Assembly: GCF_963259705.1 (NCBI RefSeq)
Contig: NC_081849.1
Span: forward strand, 51,308,093 to 51,372,092
Source: Myotis daubentonii
Lineage: Eukaryota > Chordata > Mammalia > Chiroptera > Vespertilionidae
Direction: 5' to 3'
DNA length: 64,000 nucleotides
The notes beneath the pieces are model-generated. The model was not told the DNA's origin. It saw nothing but the letters and a program-made list of their open reading frames with translations, and searched no databases. This document shows positions 1 through 10,467 of the stretch, one piece after another. The stretch's first letter is position 1, and every line of letters starts with the position of its first letter. The translations under genes were made by a program, and so were the position numbers.

Positions 1-258
1 AGCCCCGCACCCTGCCACTGTTACTGGTCGCCATCTGTGGGTCCTGCCTTGGCCTGGTGCTGCCAGCTCACCTGCTCCACCAGCCCACCACGGCCCCACT
101 CTCGTCGGGGCCGATCAGGGCCAGCAGCGCCTCCAATGCTCTGTTGCCAATGCCCGCCATGTTCTGTGCCACCCCCTGGTGGTCAGTACATGTCATAGTG
201 AGTGGTCGAACTCCTAGTCGAGGGAACAATTTGCATATTAGGCTTTTATTATATAGGA
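1..258 (-). mobile_element. HeliBat-type Helitron, 5' part (continues past window start)
   Basis: Read on the minus strand it starts TCCTATATAATAAAAGCC at position 258 and goes into the GC-rich body with the CACCAGGGGGT motif at about 171-182. The 3' end lies beyond position 1. The next Helitron abuts it directly at 259. Confidence 0.85.
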
Positions 259-723
259 CTAGAGGCCTGGTGCATGAAAATTCATGCACTGGAGGGGGGC
301 GTCCCTCAGCCCAGCCTGCCCCCTCTCACAGTCCGGGAACTCTCAGGGGATGTTCACCTGCTGGCTTAGGCCTGCTCCCCGGGGGATTGGGCCTAAGATG
401 GCAATCAGACATCCCTCTGGCAGCCCGGCAGCCCTCGGGGGATGTCCACTTGCCAGCAGGGAGCAGACCTAAGCTGCAGTCGGACATCCTTAGTGCTGCT
501 GAGGAGGCAGGAGAGGCTCCCACCACCACCGCTGTGCTCGCAGCCATCAGCCTGGCTTGTGGCTGAGCAGAGCTCCCCCATGTGGGAGCGCACTTACCAC
601 CAGAGGGCAGCTCCTGCATTGAGCGTCTGCCACCTGGTGGTCAGTGTGTGTCATAGTGACCAGTTATTCCCAGTCTTTCTGCTGTTAGGGTCAGTTTGCA
701 TATTACCCTTTTACTATATAGGA
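259..723 (-). mobile_element. HeliBat-type Helitron (downstream half of composite 259-1328)
   Basis: On the minus strand it runs from TCCTATATAGTAAAAGGG at 723 to the CTAG terminus at 259-262. Before the terminus lies the near-perfect inverted repeat TGCATGAA/TTCATGCA at 271-288. The body is the CCCTCAGCCC and GGGGGATGT type shared with 9403-9873. It carries two opposed CTCF-like motifs (597-611 and 627-640). Apparent open frames of up to 169 codons across it are by-products of GC-rich repeat sequence. Confidence 0.9.
597..640. promoter_or_regulatory. Paired opposed CTCF-like motifs in a Helitron
   Basis: CCACCAGAGGGCAGC at 597-611 and, on the minus strand, CCACCAGGTGGCAG at 627-640. Both fit the CTCF core CCASYAGRKGGCRS. 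Binding is not shown. Confidence 0.5.
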
Positions 724-1328
724 TAGAGGCCTGGTGTATGGGTGGGGGTCGGCTGGTTTGCCCTGAAGGGTGTCCCGGATCAGGGTTGGGGACCCTCTTG
801 GGTGCCTGGCCAGCCTGGGTGAGGGGCTGATGGCTGTTTTCAGGCTGACCACACCCCCTTTAGGATGGGGGTCCCCACTGGGGTGCCTGGCCAGTCTGGG
901 TGAGGGGCTGAGGGCCGTTTTCAGGCTGTCTGGCGACTGAAGCTCCCAGCCTCTCCTTTTTTTCTTTTTTTTTTATTCTGGGACTTATTTACCTTCTATA
1001 ATTGAAACTTTGTTGCTGTCACTGGAGCTGAGAGCCAGCTTCTGCTCGCTCCAGCTCTGAGGCCACAGCCTGCTAAAAGCAGGTATATGGGGTTTGTTTA
1101 GCTTCTGTAATTGAAACTTTGTTGCTTTCGAAGCTCAGAGCCGGGCCACGGCAGACAGGGAACCTTGGCTTCCTCCATCACTGGAGCAAGCAAGTCTCCT
1201 GTTCACTTCGGCTGCGTGGCGGCCGGCCACCATCTTGGTTGGGTTAATTTGCATATCATGCTGATTAGCCAGTGGGAGGTGTAGTGAAGGTACAGTCAAT
1301 TACCATGTTTGTCTATTATTAGATAGGA
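724..1328 (-). mobile_element. Helitron, second family (upstream half of composite 259-1328)
   Basis: On the minus strand the 5' end is TCCTATCTAATAATAG at 1328, followed by T at 1329. The body holds a repeated block with CAGCCTGGGTGAGGGGCTGA (plus-strand reading) and an AATTTGCATATC stretch near the end. The 3' end has lost the hairpin and the final base of CTAG, so it runs straight into the 5' end of the element at 723. The same junction recurs at 9873/9874. Confidence 0.85.
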
Positions 1329-1850
1329 TGTTATTCATCTCTAATGATATTCATCAAAAGTTATTTTTAGGATTTAGAGTGATTTCTTTCTTCATGCAGT
1401 GCTTTATTGCTTGCTTATTTTTGTTGTTGTTGTTTTTTTAAACAAAGAATAATACAAACCTTTTCCTTAAAAAATAAAGTAAAAATATAAATTTTAGTTG
1501 TCTCAGCACTTTGCATCTGAAATTTCAGTTGTTGAGCCAGGAAATCTGTATTTTTAAAATGTTCCTCAAATGATTTTGATTGAATCATATTTTCCCATAC
1601 TCGTATTTACCCATGTCCCATCTCAACAATGATTATTCATTTTTTGACTTGTCCATAATGTGCTGTTTTAGCAGTAAATTCATCCTTTTATCTCCTGTGC
1701 ATAGGTAAAAGTTAAATATTCTTAGATATGTTCTCTTATATGAAAGGAACTAACTTTCCAGTGTAACTAAAAGTTATCAGACTTTTTACTTTTGGTATGT
1801 ATAATGCTCTATAGTTTATAATAACATCCTATTAATTTTTTTTCTTACAG
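1329..1850. other. C1GALT1 intron before the first coding exon, unique sequence
   Basis: AT-rich sequence between the Helitron cluster and the first coding exon. It ends in a T-rich tract and TTTCTTACAG acceptor. I see no repeat family or conserved motif in it. Confidence 0.7.
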
Positions 1851-1867
1851 ACATACACTTTTGGGAA

Positions 1868-2087
1868 ATGGCCTCTAAAACTTGGCTGAATTTTTTAATC
1901 TTCCTCTGTGGATCAGCAGTTGGATTTGTTTTATGTTCTCAGCTATTTAGTATTTTGTTGGGAGAACAGGGTGACACCCAACCTAAGATTCTTCATAATG
2001 ATCCTCATGCTAGGCATTCAGATGATAATGGACAGAATCATCTAGAAGGACAGATGAACTTCAATGCAGATGCTAGCCAACATAAAG
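1868..2087 (+). CDS. C1GALT1: C1GALT1 coding exon A: N-terminal tail, membrane anchor and stem (residues 1-73)
   Basis: The exon starts at 1851 after a pyrimidine-rich AG acceptor. The ATG at 1868 has G at -3 and G at +4, a good Kozak context, and opens the MASKTWLNF N terminus typical of T-synthase. Residues about 7-29 are a single hydrophobic segment after a short basic tail, so this is a type II Golgi membrane protein. Residues 30-73 form a hydrophilic stem rich in His, Asp, Asn and Gln. The exon ends at 2087 with the donor GTATGG. Codon 74 is split (G, then AT in the next exon) and gives Asp, which keeps frame with exon B. Reading through the donor gives only a short tail in intron sequence, so the split model is preferred. 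Confidence 0.96.
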
Positions 2088-2789
2088 GTATGGATTACTT
2101 TATTAGGGAGTATTTTTCAGTATTAAACAGTATTTTTTAGTCTATGTAAGTATTGAAAGAATTGCAAAGAGTTATATGAATTTTGTTACATCACAGTATA
2201 TCTTTTGATAAAAGTGATCTTAATTTTAGATGTTAAATGACAATTCTCGGTTTGCCTCAGAAGAAGGAAATTGCCAGACGAACTTAGGTAGTAAAATATT
2301 AATTTTGAATTTATTTTTTAGTAGAAATAGTTCAGAAACTGTAATTTGGCAAAAGGCAAAACTTTTAAGTCTAGATTTATTTCTGAAAATTTTTAGTTAG
2401 TCTGATTGTGTTATAATGGTTTATATCTGCATCTTTGTTTTTTGCTATCATCTTGTTTTGGTCTTTGTTTTTGCTTAGTTGTGTTTTCTTAGAGAAACAC
2501 AAGAGGTATACATAAATTTTAATTTATAATTTTATAAATAGTTAATATCACTTATCTTTTTTTCCTTTTTAGAAGCATAAAGAACTAGGGAATTAAAAAA
2601 CTAAGGGTGTTATAATGACTTCATTTTCTCCTTGCCTCATATCTCTAACTAGGCTTTCTCAATTGAGCCCTCTGTGTGCCCGTTAAATGTAGGCTTTCTC
2701 CAAGTCTCTTTGGCTCTTCTTTGCCTGTGTGATGTCATCAACCCCCATAGTTTTAATTCCCATCTCTCACTTATTGTCTTTATCTTTAA

Positions 2790-3011
2790 AAACAAAATTA
2801 CATATATATATATTATTGATTTCAGAGAGGAAGGGAGAGGGAGAGAGACAGAAACATTCAGTGAGAGAGAATCATTGATTGGCTGCCTCCTGCTCGCCCC
2901 CCACTGGGGATCGAGCCCGCAACCTGGGCATGTGCCCTTGACCACAATCGAACTCAGGACCCTTCAGTCCGAAGGCCAACGCTTTATCTACTGAGCCAAA
3001 CCGGCTAGGGC
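2790..3011 (-). mobile_element. VES SINE in C1GALT1 intron
   Basis: Antisense tRNA-derived SINE. The tRNA-like head (minus strand: AGCCGGTTTGGCTCAGTAGA) is at the right end, then the GGTTGCGGGCTCGATCCCC-like block, a CT-rich part and an A-rich tail at the left. It is flanked by TCTTTATCTTTAA at 2777-2789 and 3017-3029, an exact target-site duplication that extends outward with one mismatch. Confidence 0.93.
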
Positions 3012-3519
3012 TATTATCTTTATCTTTAACCCAGTTCTAGACACTATAAAAAGGCATTAACATAATTCAAAGATCGCTGCAAAATTTGTGGTTTATTTGA
3101 CAGAAAAAAATGCAACCAGCTTGAAAACAATTAGAATTCTAGTATGCAGAGGGTCCTCATTAACAGTTGTTTCTGTTATCTTTCTGGCAGTAAATTATTT
3201 CTTTCCTACCTCTCAAGTGGTGGTTGTAGGGCAAGGTATCAGATCTTGGTTGAGTTTTGTGAACTAGCAAGTACATTACAACTTATTTTATGTTGTGTGA
3301 ATGTTTATATAACAGTGATTCAACTCTGAGCAGGTATGCTTATTGTAAAGCAGTTTAATCACTGTGCATTTGCTCTGTAGCATTGCTCTAAGTCTTGAAA
3401 TGATCAATTGGATTGAGGCTCCTCTACTACTAGTAAGCTGTGCTAGGTTGACCTTACTGCAGGCACATATATTAGGTACCTAACTTGTCCTCCTCCAAGG
3501 CCCATAAAATGTAGGGTAT

Positions 3520-4110
3520 GCTAAAAGTTCTGTTCCTCTCAAATTTAACATGCAAATGAACTCCTTTTCTTTACTACTTCTGAAACTTTAACTTCTGGAT
3601 CCCATATTTTATATATCTTACTACCATCTGCCCAAGTCAGAAACGTCACAGTCATGGTAGATGCTTTTCTTTGCTTACCAGTCAATCACATTTGTCACTT
3701 AAATCTAGCAGTTCACTTTCTTTACCATTTTTCAGATTTCTTCTCAATCTATAGTGCTTTTCCCCTGATCAGGCCTTGAGTTATACCCATCTACCTGCAC
3801 TCAACCAAACTTTACCATGCCTTTTTTCCTTTCTTTTGGTGAGCATCTACTCATTTAAAGATGTATTTTCTGCATTACCCCTGATTTTTGCTGATATTGC
3901 TTTATCCCAGCTTCTTTGTTCTAGCCAACTTCCCATTGCACTGCTCCATAGGATTTGCCAGCCACTGCTTTCTTTTCCCACAGCACATCAAACCCTTTGT
4001 ACATACCTCAGAAATTATAGCATCTCTTAGTATGTGGCAAGTATTGGTTTGCAAATGTATCTTATTCATCCTGTTATCTCCTGTGCTAGTACATGCTTAC
4101 TACAAAGTAA
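3520..4110 (+). mobile_element. Degenerate L2 LINE fragment
   Basis: Diverged blocks resemble the 3' part of L2, including the ACATACCTCAG and CCTGTTATCTCCTGTGCTAG region. Recognition is by general similarity only. It lies inside the C1GALT1 intron. Confidence 0.5.
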
Positions 4111-5603
4111 TTAATGAGTGAGTAATTGAAAGAATGAGAAAAAATATCTACCAACAGTGGAGAGAAAGTTCTCTTGCTCTTAGTGAAACATATTGCAGAT
4201 TCCTGCCTCCACCATCATCTTCCCTTTCCATTTAGGATTTGGTATGTCTATATAGCTAGGAAATTGGGCTCCCAAGTATAAGAACCATGAATTTTCTCTG
4301 ATTGAAAATAGGGTGATTTTGCCCATTTTTAGATTGTGAATTCTTGCTATTTAGTGGGCATAAGTATATTTTCATGTCCTTTCCCAACCTTGCCTTCTAT
4401 TCCCTCTCAATTAGTTACCTAGAAATTTATGTCTGTAGTTGTTACTTTTTCATAGGTGTTAGCCTTCTTAACTCACTGGTTGACCTTAACTTTAAGGATG
4501 TGCTTTCTGAGGATTATGCCTAGAGCATTGCTATACAAGTGTGGTTTTGCAAACTCATGCTGGTCCGCAACTAAATAAGTATTGAAATCACGATTAAAAG
4601 ACATTTATGGTAATTTGACAATAATTTTGTCTAAATCTAACTATAACAACTTACTGGGTCTTGGATTTTATATATGATTTTTAATTTTTATTTTTCAGTA
4701 TTTCATTTTTAGCATGTTTGTAAAAGTATAGATCTCAAATTATTGTATATAAAAATTGGTCCTTCACAAAGCACTGATTTAGAATCTTATAGTTGAAGTC
4801 TTCCTCTGCATATTGTTACTCAAAATGTGGTTTTGACATGACAGCCAGTGAATTGTTTGTTACTTACCTGCATCCAGATAAGGAGCTTGCACCAGGATAT
4901 AAATCATTTCAGCTCACTGCTTAGGACTTTTTTAGAGGTGGAGGGAGAAGCAAAACTTCTTCAATGAAAAAATTAATATGCTGCTTTATATTCTGGCATA
5001 TGCTCCTTACACATTTCTTTGCAAACCCATACTTTGAAAAACACTACTCTAGATGATCTTGGAAATACTACCTCTTCCTATTCATATGTTCTTTTTCTGA
5101 CTGGTGGTTTTGCATTTTGAAATGAGATATAGTACTATTGGAAGTAATCTCAACTCTGTATTAATGCCTCTTCATGGAACTAGGGTAGTTAGGAAAACTT
5201 TTTTTTAAAAGCCACCTTAGGGTACTTATATAAATTCATAACAGTGGACTCTTGTGAGCTTCAAAATAAACTGCCACTTCAGCAGCATGTCTTTCCTGCC
5301 TTTCAGAGTTTATTCAGAGCAATGAAAAATTATTGAAAATTTGAAGTCATAGTGACAACTCTTGTTAGCTCCACTGATCTCCTGGATAAGATTGACATGA
5401 AACCAATAGATCAGAATGACAGTTCATATTAGGTTGAGTTTTGTTTTCTTTCAGGTAAATCACTAATGGTAGCTAGGTAAATAGAAACAGGGACGGGGGT
5501 AGGGTGGTTCTTTGATACTGTTTAAGAAAATGTCTTCTTCAACATAATTTATTTGGATTTCACATTATATGTAAATGAAACTTTGAAATTTTCTGTTTAA
5601 TAG

Positions 5604-6271
5604 ATGAGAACACTGACATCGCTGAAAACCTCTATCAGAAGGTTAAAATTCTTTGCTGGGTTATGACAGGACCTCAAAATCTAGAGAAAAAGGCTAAACA
5701 TGTCAAAGCTACATGGGCCCAGCGCTGTAATAAAGTGTTGTTTATGAGTTCAGAAGAAAACAAAGACTTCCCTGCTGTGGGATTAGAAACCAGAGAAGGC
5801 AGAGACCAGCTATACTGGAAAACAATTAAAGCTTTTCAGTATGTTCATGATCACTATCTAGAAGATGCTGATTGGTTTATGAAAGCTGATGACGATACAT
5901 ATGTTATACTAGACAATTTGAGATGGCTTCTCTCAAAACACAGCCCTGAAGAACCCATTTACTTTGGGAGAAGATTTAAGCCCTATGTTAAGCAGGGCTA
6001 CATGAGTGGAGGAGCAGGATATGTACTGAGCAAAGAAGCCTTGAAGAGATTTGTTGATGCGTTTAAAACAGAGAAATGTACACATAGTTCCTCCATTGAA
6101 GATTTAGCACTGGGAAGATGCATGGAAATTATAAATGTAGAAGCGGGAGATTCCAGAGACACCATTGGAAAAGAAACTTTTCATCCCTTTGTACCAGAGC
6201 ACCACTTAATCAAGGGTTATCTACCTAAAACATTTTGGTACTGGAATTATAACTATTATCCTCCTGTAGAG
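5604..6271 (+). CDS. C1GALT1: C1GALT1 coding exon B: galactosyltransferase catalytic domain (residues 74-296)
   Basis: This exon carries most of the GT31 catalytic domain. Visible landmarks are CWVMTGPQN near residues 90-99 (start of the nucleotide-sugar fold), the ADDDTY motif at about 168-173 with Asp169-171 as the metal and UDP-Gal binding DxD-type motif, GGAGYVLS at about 209-216, EDLALGRC at about 239-246 and the aromatic YWNYNYYPP near 286-294. The acceptor is TTTAATAG before 5604 and the donor is GTAAGT at 6272. Phase is kept on both sides. There are no internal stops, and the protein is very close to the mammalian enzyme, so it looks functional. The reading frame continues a few codons into the intron past 6271; those codons are not part of the protein. 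Confidence 0.97.
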
Positions 6272-6439
6272 GTAAGTTTAGAGATTTTATTACAATATAA
6301 ATACTTAGGCTGACTTTTGCTTACTTTAAAAAAACCCAACTAATATGTGTATGTTTCTTTAGTAACACTGAGAACTCCTTTAGTCTTTTTATCTAGAGTG
6401 ACAGTATAACACAGTAAATAACAATGTGAGTGTCAGCAA

Positions 6440-6625
6440 TACTCAGTCATTCAACGAATATTAGTACTACTATATGCCAGGCACTGGGACTATAGCAATA
6501 AATATGGCCAAGTTCCAGTTCTCATTAACTTTATATTCTAGATGAGGAGACATACAATAAACACACAGACTAATTAAGATATAATGTGATTCTAGGTTGT
6601 GGTTAGTGTCCTGAAGAAAAAGCCA
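6440..6625 (-). mobile_element. L2 LINE 3' end, antisense
   Basis: The plus strand reads TCATTCAACGAATATTAGTA, then TATGCCAGGCACTGGGACTATAG-like and a TTATATTCTAGATGAGGAGA segment. This is the reverse complement of the standard L2 3' terminus. Confidence 0.8.
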
Positions 6626-6749
6626 TGCAAGGGGATGCAGAGTGACTCAGAGTAGAGTTGGGTTACTCTAGTTTGGGTGGTTAAGAAACAATACATCAAA
6701 AGACTCTGAGGTTCAGAAAGACCTACTTATTAGTTGAATGCTCTCCCAC

Positions 6750-6910
6750 TTAATAGTTGAATGACCTGGTATGGACAGAATTTGTCTAACTTCCTAGCAT
6801 CATTTTTCTCATTTGTAAAATGGATATAATCTACCTTTCTCATCTAGTTGTAATTACAGTGCAGTGTCTATCACACAGTAAGTACCTAATAAGTCTTAGC
6901 TCTCATTTGA
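6750..6910 (+). mobile_element. MIR SINE fragment
   Basis: The order TTCTCATTTGTAAAATGGAT, then CTACCTTTCTCAT and AGTAAGTACCTAATAAGT matches the MIR core and 3' end. Confidence 0.75.
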
Positions 6911-6939
6911 CACCTTAATTTATAAATTCTTGAGAATTT

Positions 6940-7430
6940 TAAATTACATTATTTTATTAAATTTTTCAGATGTACAAATATATGAGAAAAGTATAATGTC
7001 TTGTACCAACAAACCAGGTTTACCAAATATTAATCTTTTGCTATATTTGCTTCAGATTTTTTTAAAAGAAAAAGGTTATAGATATAGTTGAGGCCTGTGT
7101 ATCCTCCCAAATCCATTTCTCCTACTTCCTTCTTCAAATAATATCATGAATTTAATATTTATCATTGCCAGACTTGTTTTCATATTTTTCCTACATGTTT
7201 ATGTGTCCATAAATAATATATAGTATTATTTTACAGATTTTTAAATAAATGGAATTATATCATATAGTAAAACTTATCAACATTAATCTATGTATCTGCT
7301 TCACTAATTTAGACTTCTGTGTAATAATCTAATATATGAATGTACTGTAATTTATCCATTCTCCTGCATGTGAACATTTAATAGACTGTTGCTGGGTTTT
7401 CACTATTATGACCAATTACAGCAGTGAGTG
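6940..7430 (-). mobile_element. Old L1 (L1M-type) fragment, antisense
   Basis: Diverged text resembles antisense L1 3' sequence: GGAATTATATCATATAG, then TGTAATTTATCCATTCTCC and TGTTGCTGGGTTTTCACTAT. No coding frame remains. Confidence 0.6.
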
Positions 7431-7486
7431 ACTGAAAGAGTCCAGGCATCACAAAACCCAGCTTTTATACTCAGTTCTGTTATCTA

Positions 7487-7914
7487 TCCTATATAATAAA
7501 AGCCTAATATGCTAAGTGCCTGGTCACTGGTCGGCCGTTCAATCAGAGCATAATATGCTAATCATATGCTAAGGCCGCTCAACTGCTCGCTATGACGTGC
7601 ACTGACCACCAGGTAACAGACAGTTGACGGAATCAACCAGTCACTATGACATGCATGGACCACCAGGGGCAGATGCTCCGACTGGTAGGTTAGCTTGCTG
7701 CGGGGGTCCGGTCAATCGGGACTGAACAAGATGGGCCAGACACACCCTGGAGCCCTCCTGCGGTCCCTCTCCGGCCCTGATCATGCACCGGTGGCCTGCG
7801 CCCTCTCGCAGTCTGGGACCTCTTGGGGGATGTCTGAGAGCCGGTTTTGGCCCAATCCCGCAGGTCAGACCGAGGGACTCCACTGGTGCACGAATTTGTG
7901 CATCAGGCCTCTGG
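7487..7914 (+). mobile_element. HeliBat-type Helitron with CTGG 3' terminus
   Basis: It starts TCCTATATAATAAAAGCC after A7486 and has the 3' inverted repeat GTGCACGAATTTGTGCAT and then CAGGCCTCTGG, followed by T. CTGG replaces the usual CTAG but still fits the CTRR rule for Helitrons. It carries a CTCF-like motif at 7660-7673 and a weaker one at 7606. A second Helitron follows at once. Confidence 0.9.
7660..7673 (+). promoter_or_regulatory. CTCF-like motif in a Helitron
   Basis: CCACCAGGGGCAGA, one base short of the usual G run; a weaker match. Confidence 0.35.
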
Positions 7915-8303
7915 TCTATGTATATAAAAGCCTAAGCAACTGGATGACCGGACAACCAGCCCATAGCTATGATGTGCACTGACCACCAGGGGTACAGATA
8001 CTCAACGCAGGAGCTGCCTCCTGGTGGTCAGTGCACCCCACAGTGGGAGCACTGCTTAGCTGACCAATGGGCACCAGACGCCAGGCTCACAGATGGTGAA
8101 CATAGCTGCAGCAGCGCGAACCTCTCCTGCCTCTGCAGCAGTGCCACCGAGTGGCAGCAGGCTCAGCAGGGCCAGGATGAGTGGGAGCAGCACCCCAGCC
8201 GCCTGCTGCTTCGCACACTTTTACATCCCTCAGGGCCGAAACCAGTAGTCCGACATCCCCCAAGGGGTCCCAGATTGTGAGAGGACGCAGGCCAGGCCTC
8301 TAG
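7915..8303 (+). mobile_element. HeliBat-type Helitron, TCTATGTATATAAAAG 5' subfamily, abutting the previous one
   Basis: The 5' end TCTATGTATATAAAAGCC begins right after the CTGG of 7487-7914, and the 3' CTAG is at 8300-8303 before T. The usual 3' hairpin is missing: GCAGGCCAGGCCTCTAG is all that remains. Opposed CTCF-like motifs lie at 7983 and 8014-8027. The same 5' subfamily recurs at 60993. Confidence 0.85.
7983..8027. promoter_or_regulatory. Opposed CTCF-like motifs in a Helitron
   Basis: CCACCAGGGGTACA at 7983-7996 (weak) and, on the minus strand, CCACCAGGAGGCAG at 8014-8027 (strong). The spacing is like that in 597-640. Confidence 0.45.
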
Positions 8304-8422
8304 TTAATTGATAATGCCTCTAGGCAAGTTACTAGAATCCTGTGCCTTCTTTTCTCTGGCCCTATGATAAAAATAAGATACGTCATGCCATCATTCTCTT
8401 CACAGACTAGAACTTTTCTTTT

Positions 8423-8780
8423 AATCCTCGCCTGAGGATATTTTTTTCATTGATTTTTAGAGAGAGGGAAAAACAGAACTATCAGTGTGAGAGACACATT
8501 GATTGGTTGCCTATTGCATGAACCTTGACCAGGGCCTGGGCCCAGAAGGAGCCTGCAACTGAGGTATATGACCTTGACTGGAATCAAACCCAGGACCCTT
8601 CAGTCCACAAGAAAGGCCAGCACTTTCAAATCATCACCAAAATAGTAGTTCTTGACAGGGGGCTTTTTTGTTTGTTTTCCATCCAGAGCAACCTGAAGTT
8701 TAGGTATCCTAACCAGTAATCAAACCTGCAACCTTTTGGTGTACAGAGCGATGCTCCAGCCGAGCCACCTGGCCAGGGCT
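8423..8780 (-). mobile_element. Two adjoining tRNA-derived SINE pieces, antisense
   Basis: The left part (CTCGCCTGAGGATATTTTTT to about 8615) is a standard VES tail and body. The right part (about 8700-8780) is the head of a different tRNA-derived subfamily, ending GCCACCTGGCCAGGGCT; its sense version also heads the SINE at 46811. Between them lie roughly 90 bases of uncertain origin. It could be a dimeric SINE or a nested insertion. Confidence 0.75.
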
Positions 8781-9402
8781 TATAGTGCACCTTTTATTTA
8801 AATTGTAGTCATTTTTAAAATGGATGGCAAAAACTAGTTTTTTATGTAAAAATTTATTCAGTTATATTGAAAACTATAAAATAGATTTGGGAGTGCCAGT
8901 ACTGACCCAGACTTCCAATGTTGCCTCTTCTCTCTTAGATTCTATATAAACCCAATGTGAAATCAAACTTCTAGTACTCATCCATTATTTATTACTTTTC
9001 CTCCCTGATTTACTATTTTAAAGCCATCCTAAATATCATACATACATTCTCTTTAGTAATCACTAAAAATACAGTGTAGAAAAATTTTATATAGCAAGTG
9101 AGAGTGTAAAATATTCTAGTTGATCGGAGTTTATGGTCTTAAGTTGGTTGTTCAGAACTTTACTTTTCATACAGTTCCCTTCTCATTCCACCTTCTTAAT
9201 TCCCTACAAGTGAGTCTGTTCTCTAGAAATAGACTTGTCACCAGAGAATTTTCAGTCATAATACAGTGGATTTAAAATAGATGTGTGTGTATATTTATAT
9301 TTATATGTAAATACACACACACACACAAAAGGGGTAGGCAAAAATAGGTTTACAGTTTAGAGTATCTGAAACAGTTTATCCTTGTATTATTTTATTTTTC
9401 CA

Positions 9403-9873
9403 CTAGAGGCCTGGTGCACAAAAATTTGTGCACTCGGGGGAGGGGGGAGTCCCTCAGCCCGGCCTGTGCCCTCTCGAAGTCTGGGGCCCCTTGGGGGATG
9501 TTCACCTGCTGGCTTAGGCCCACGCCCCGGGGGGATCGGGCCTAAGCTGGCAGTCAGACATCCCTCTGGCAGCCCGGCAGCCCTTGGGGGATGTCCACTT
9601 GCCAGGGGGCAGCAGGCCTAAGCTGCAGTCGGACATCCTTAGTGCTGCTGAGGAGGCAGGAGAGGCTCCCGCCACCACCGCTGTGCTGGCAGCCGCCAGC
9701 CTGGCTTGTGGCTGAGCAGAGCTGCCCCTGTGGGAGCGCGCACTGACCACCAGAAGGCAGCTCCTGCATTGAGCGTCTGCCCCCTGGTGGTCAGTATGTG
9801 TCATAGTGACCAGTCATTCCCAGTCTTTCTGCTGTTAGGGTCAATTTGCACATTACCCTTTTATTATGTAGGA
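9403..9873 (-). mobile_element. HeliBat-type Helitron (downstream half of composite 9403-10467)
   Basis: CTAG at 9403-9406 follows A9402. The inverted repeat TGCACAAAAATTTGTGCA is at 9415-9432. The body parallels 259-723 closely, and the 5' end on the minus strand is TCCTACATAATAAAAGGG at 9873. It carries CTCF-like motifs at 9747-9761 and 9777-9790. Confidence 0.92.
9747..9790. promoter_or_regulatory. Paired opposed CTCF-like motifs in a Helitron
   Basis: CCACCAGAAGGCAGC at 9747-9761 and, on the minus strand, CCACCAGGGGGCAG at 9777-9790. The second is nearly the CTCF consensus core. Confidence 0.5.
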
Positions 9874-10467
9874 TAGAGGCCTGGTGCATGGGTGGGGGTC
9901 AGCTGGTTTGCCCTGAAGGGTGTCCCAGATCAGGGTGGGGGTCCCGCTGGGGTGCCTGGCCAGCCTGGGTGAGGGGCTGATGGCTGTTTGCAGGCTGGCC
10001 AAGCCCCCCAGCGGGGACCCTCACCCCATGGGGGTGTGGCCAGCCTGGGTGAGGGGCTGAGGGTCATTTTCAGGCTGCCCACAGCCCCTTCAGGGTGGAG
10101 AAGTCCTGCTGGGGTGCCTGGCCAGCCTGGGTGAGGGGCTGATGGTCGTTTTCAGGCTGGCCAAGCCCCCCAGCGACCCAAGCTCCCAGCCTCTCCTTTT
10201 TTCTTTCTTTTTTCCCCCTGGGATTTATTTATCTTCTATAATTGAAACTTTGTAGCCTTGAGCAGAGCCAAGGGCTGGCCAGAGCAGGTGGGAAGCTTGG
10301 CTTCCTCCATCGCTGGGGGCAACCCAAGCCTCCTGCTGGCTCCAGCTCTGTGGCCACTGCCATCTTAGTTGGGTTAATTTGCATACTTGCTCTTGATTGG
10401 CTTGTGGGTGTGGCTTGAGCATAGCAGAGGGATGGTTAATTTGCATGTTTCTCTTTTATTATATAGG
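9874..10467 (-). mobile_element. Helitron, second family (upstream half of composite 9403-10467)
   Basis: Its GGTGAGGGGCTGATGG-type repeat block and AATTTGCAT-rich end match 724-1328. The junction with the neighbour, GGATAGAGGCCTGGTGCATG at 9871-9890, is the same as at 721-740 apart from one base. The 5' end on the minus strand is CCTATATAATAAAAG near 10467. Confidence 0.85.

Larger units (their letters stand above)
2088..5603 (+). other. C1GALT1 intron between coding exons A and B
   Basis: The donor is GTATGG and the acceptor TTTAATAG. Contents are the VES SINE at 2790-3011, the degenerate L2 at about 3520-4110 and otherwise AT-rich unique sequence. A pentade of short open frames in it has no coding character. 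Confidence 0.9.

Noticed and set aside
57..566. 169-codon open frame near the window start
   Set aside because: It crosses the junction of two Helitrons and has no protein similarity that I know.
6272..6313. Continuation of the C1GALT1 exon B frame
   Set aside because: It lies past a consensus GTAAGT donor, and the next coding exon continues the known protein exactly from residue 296.
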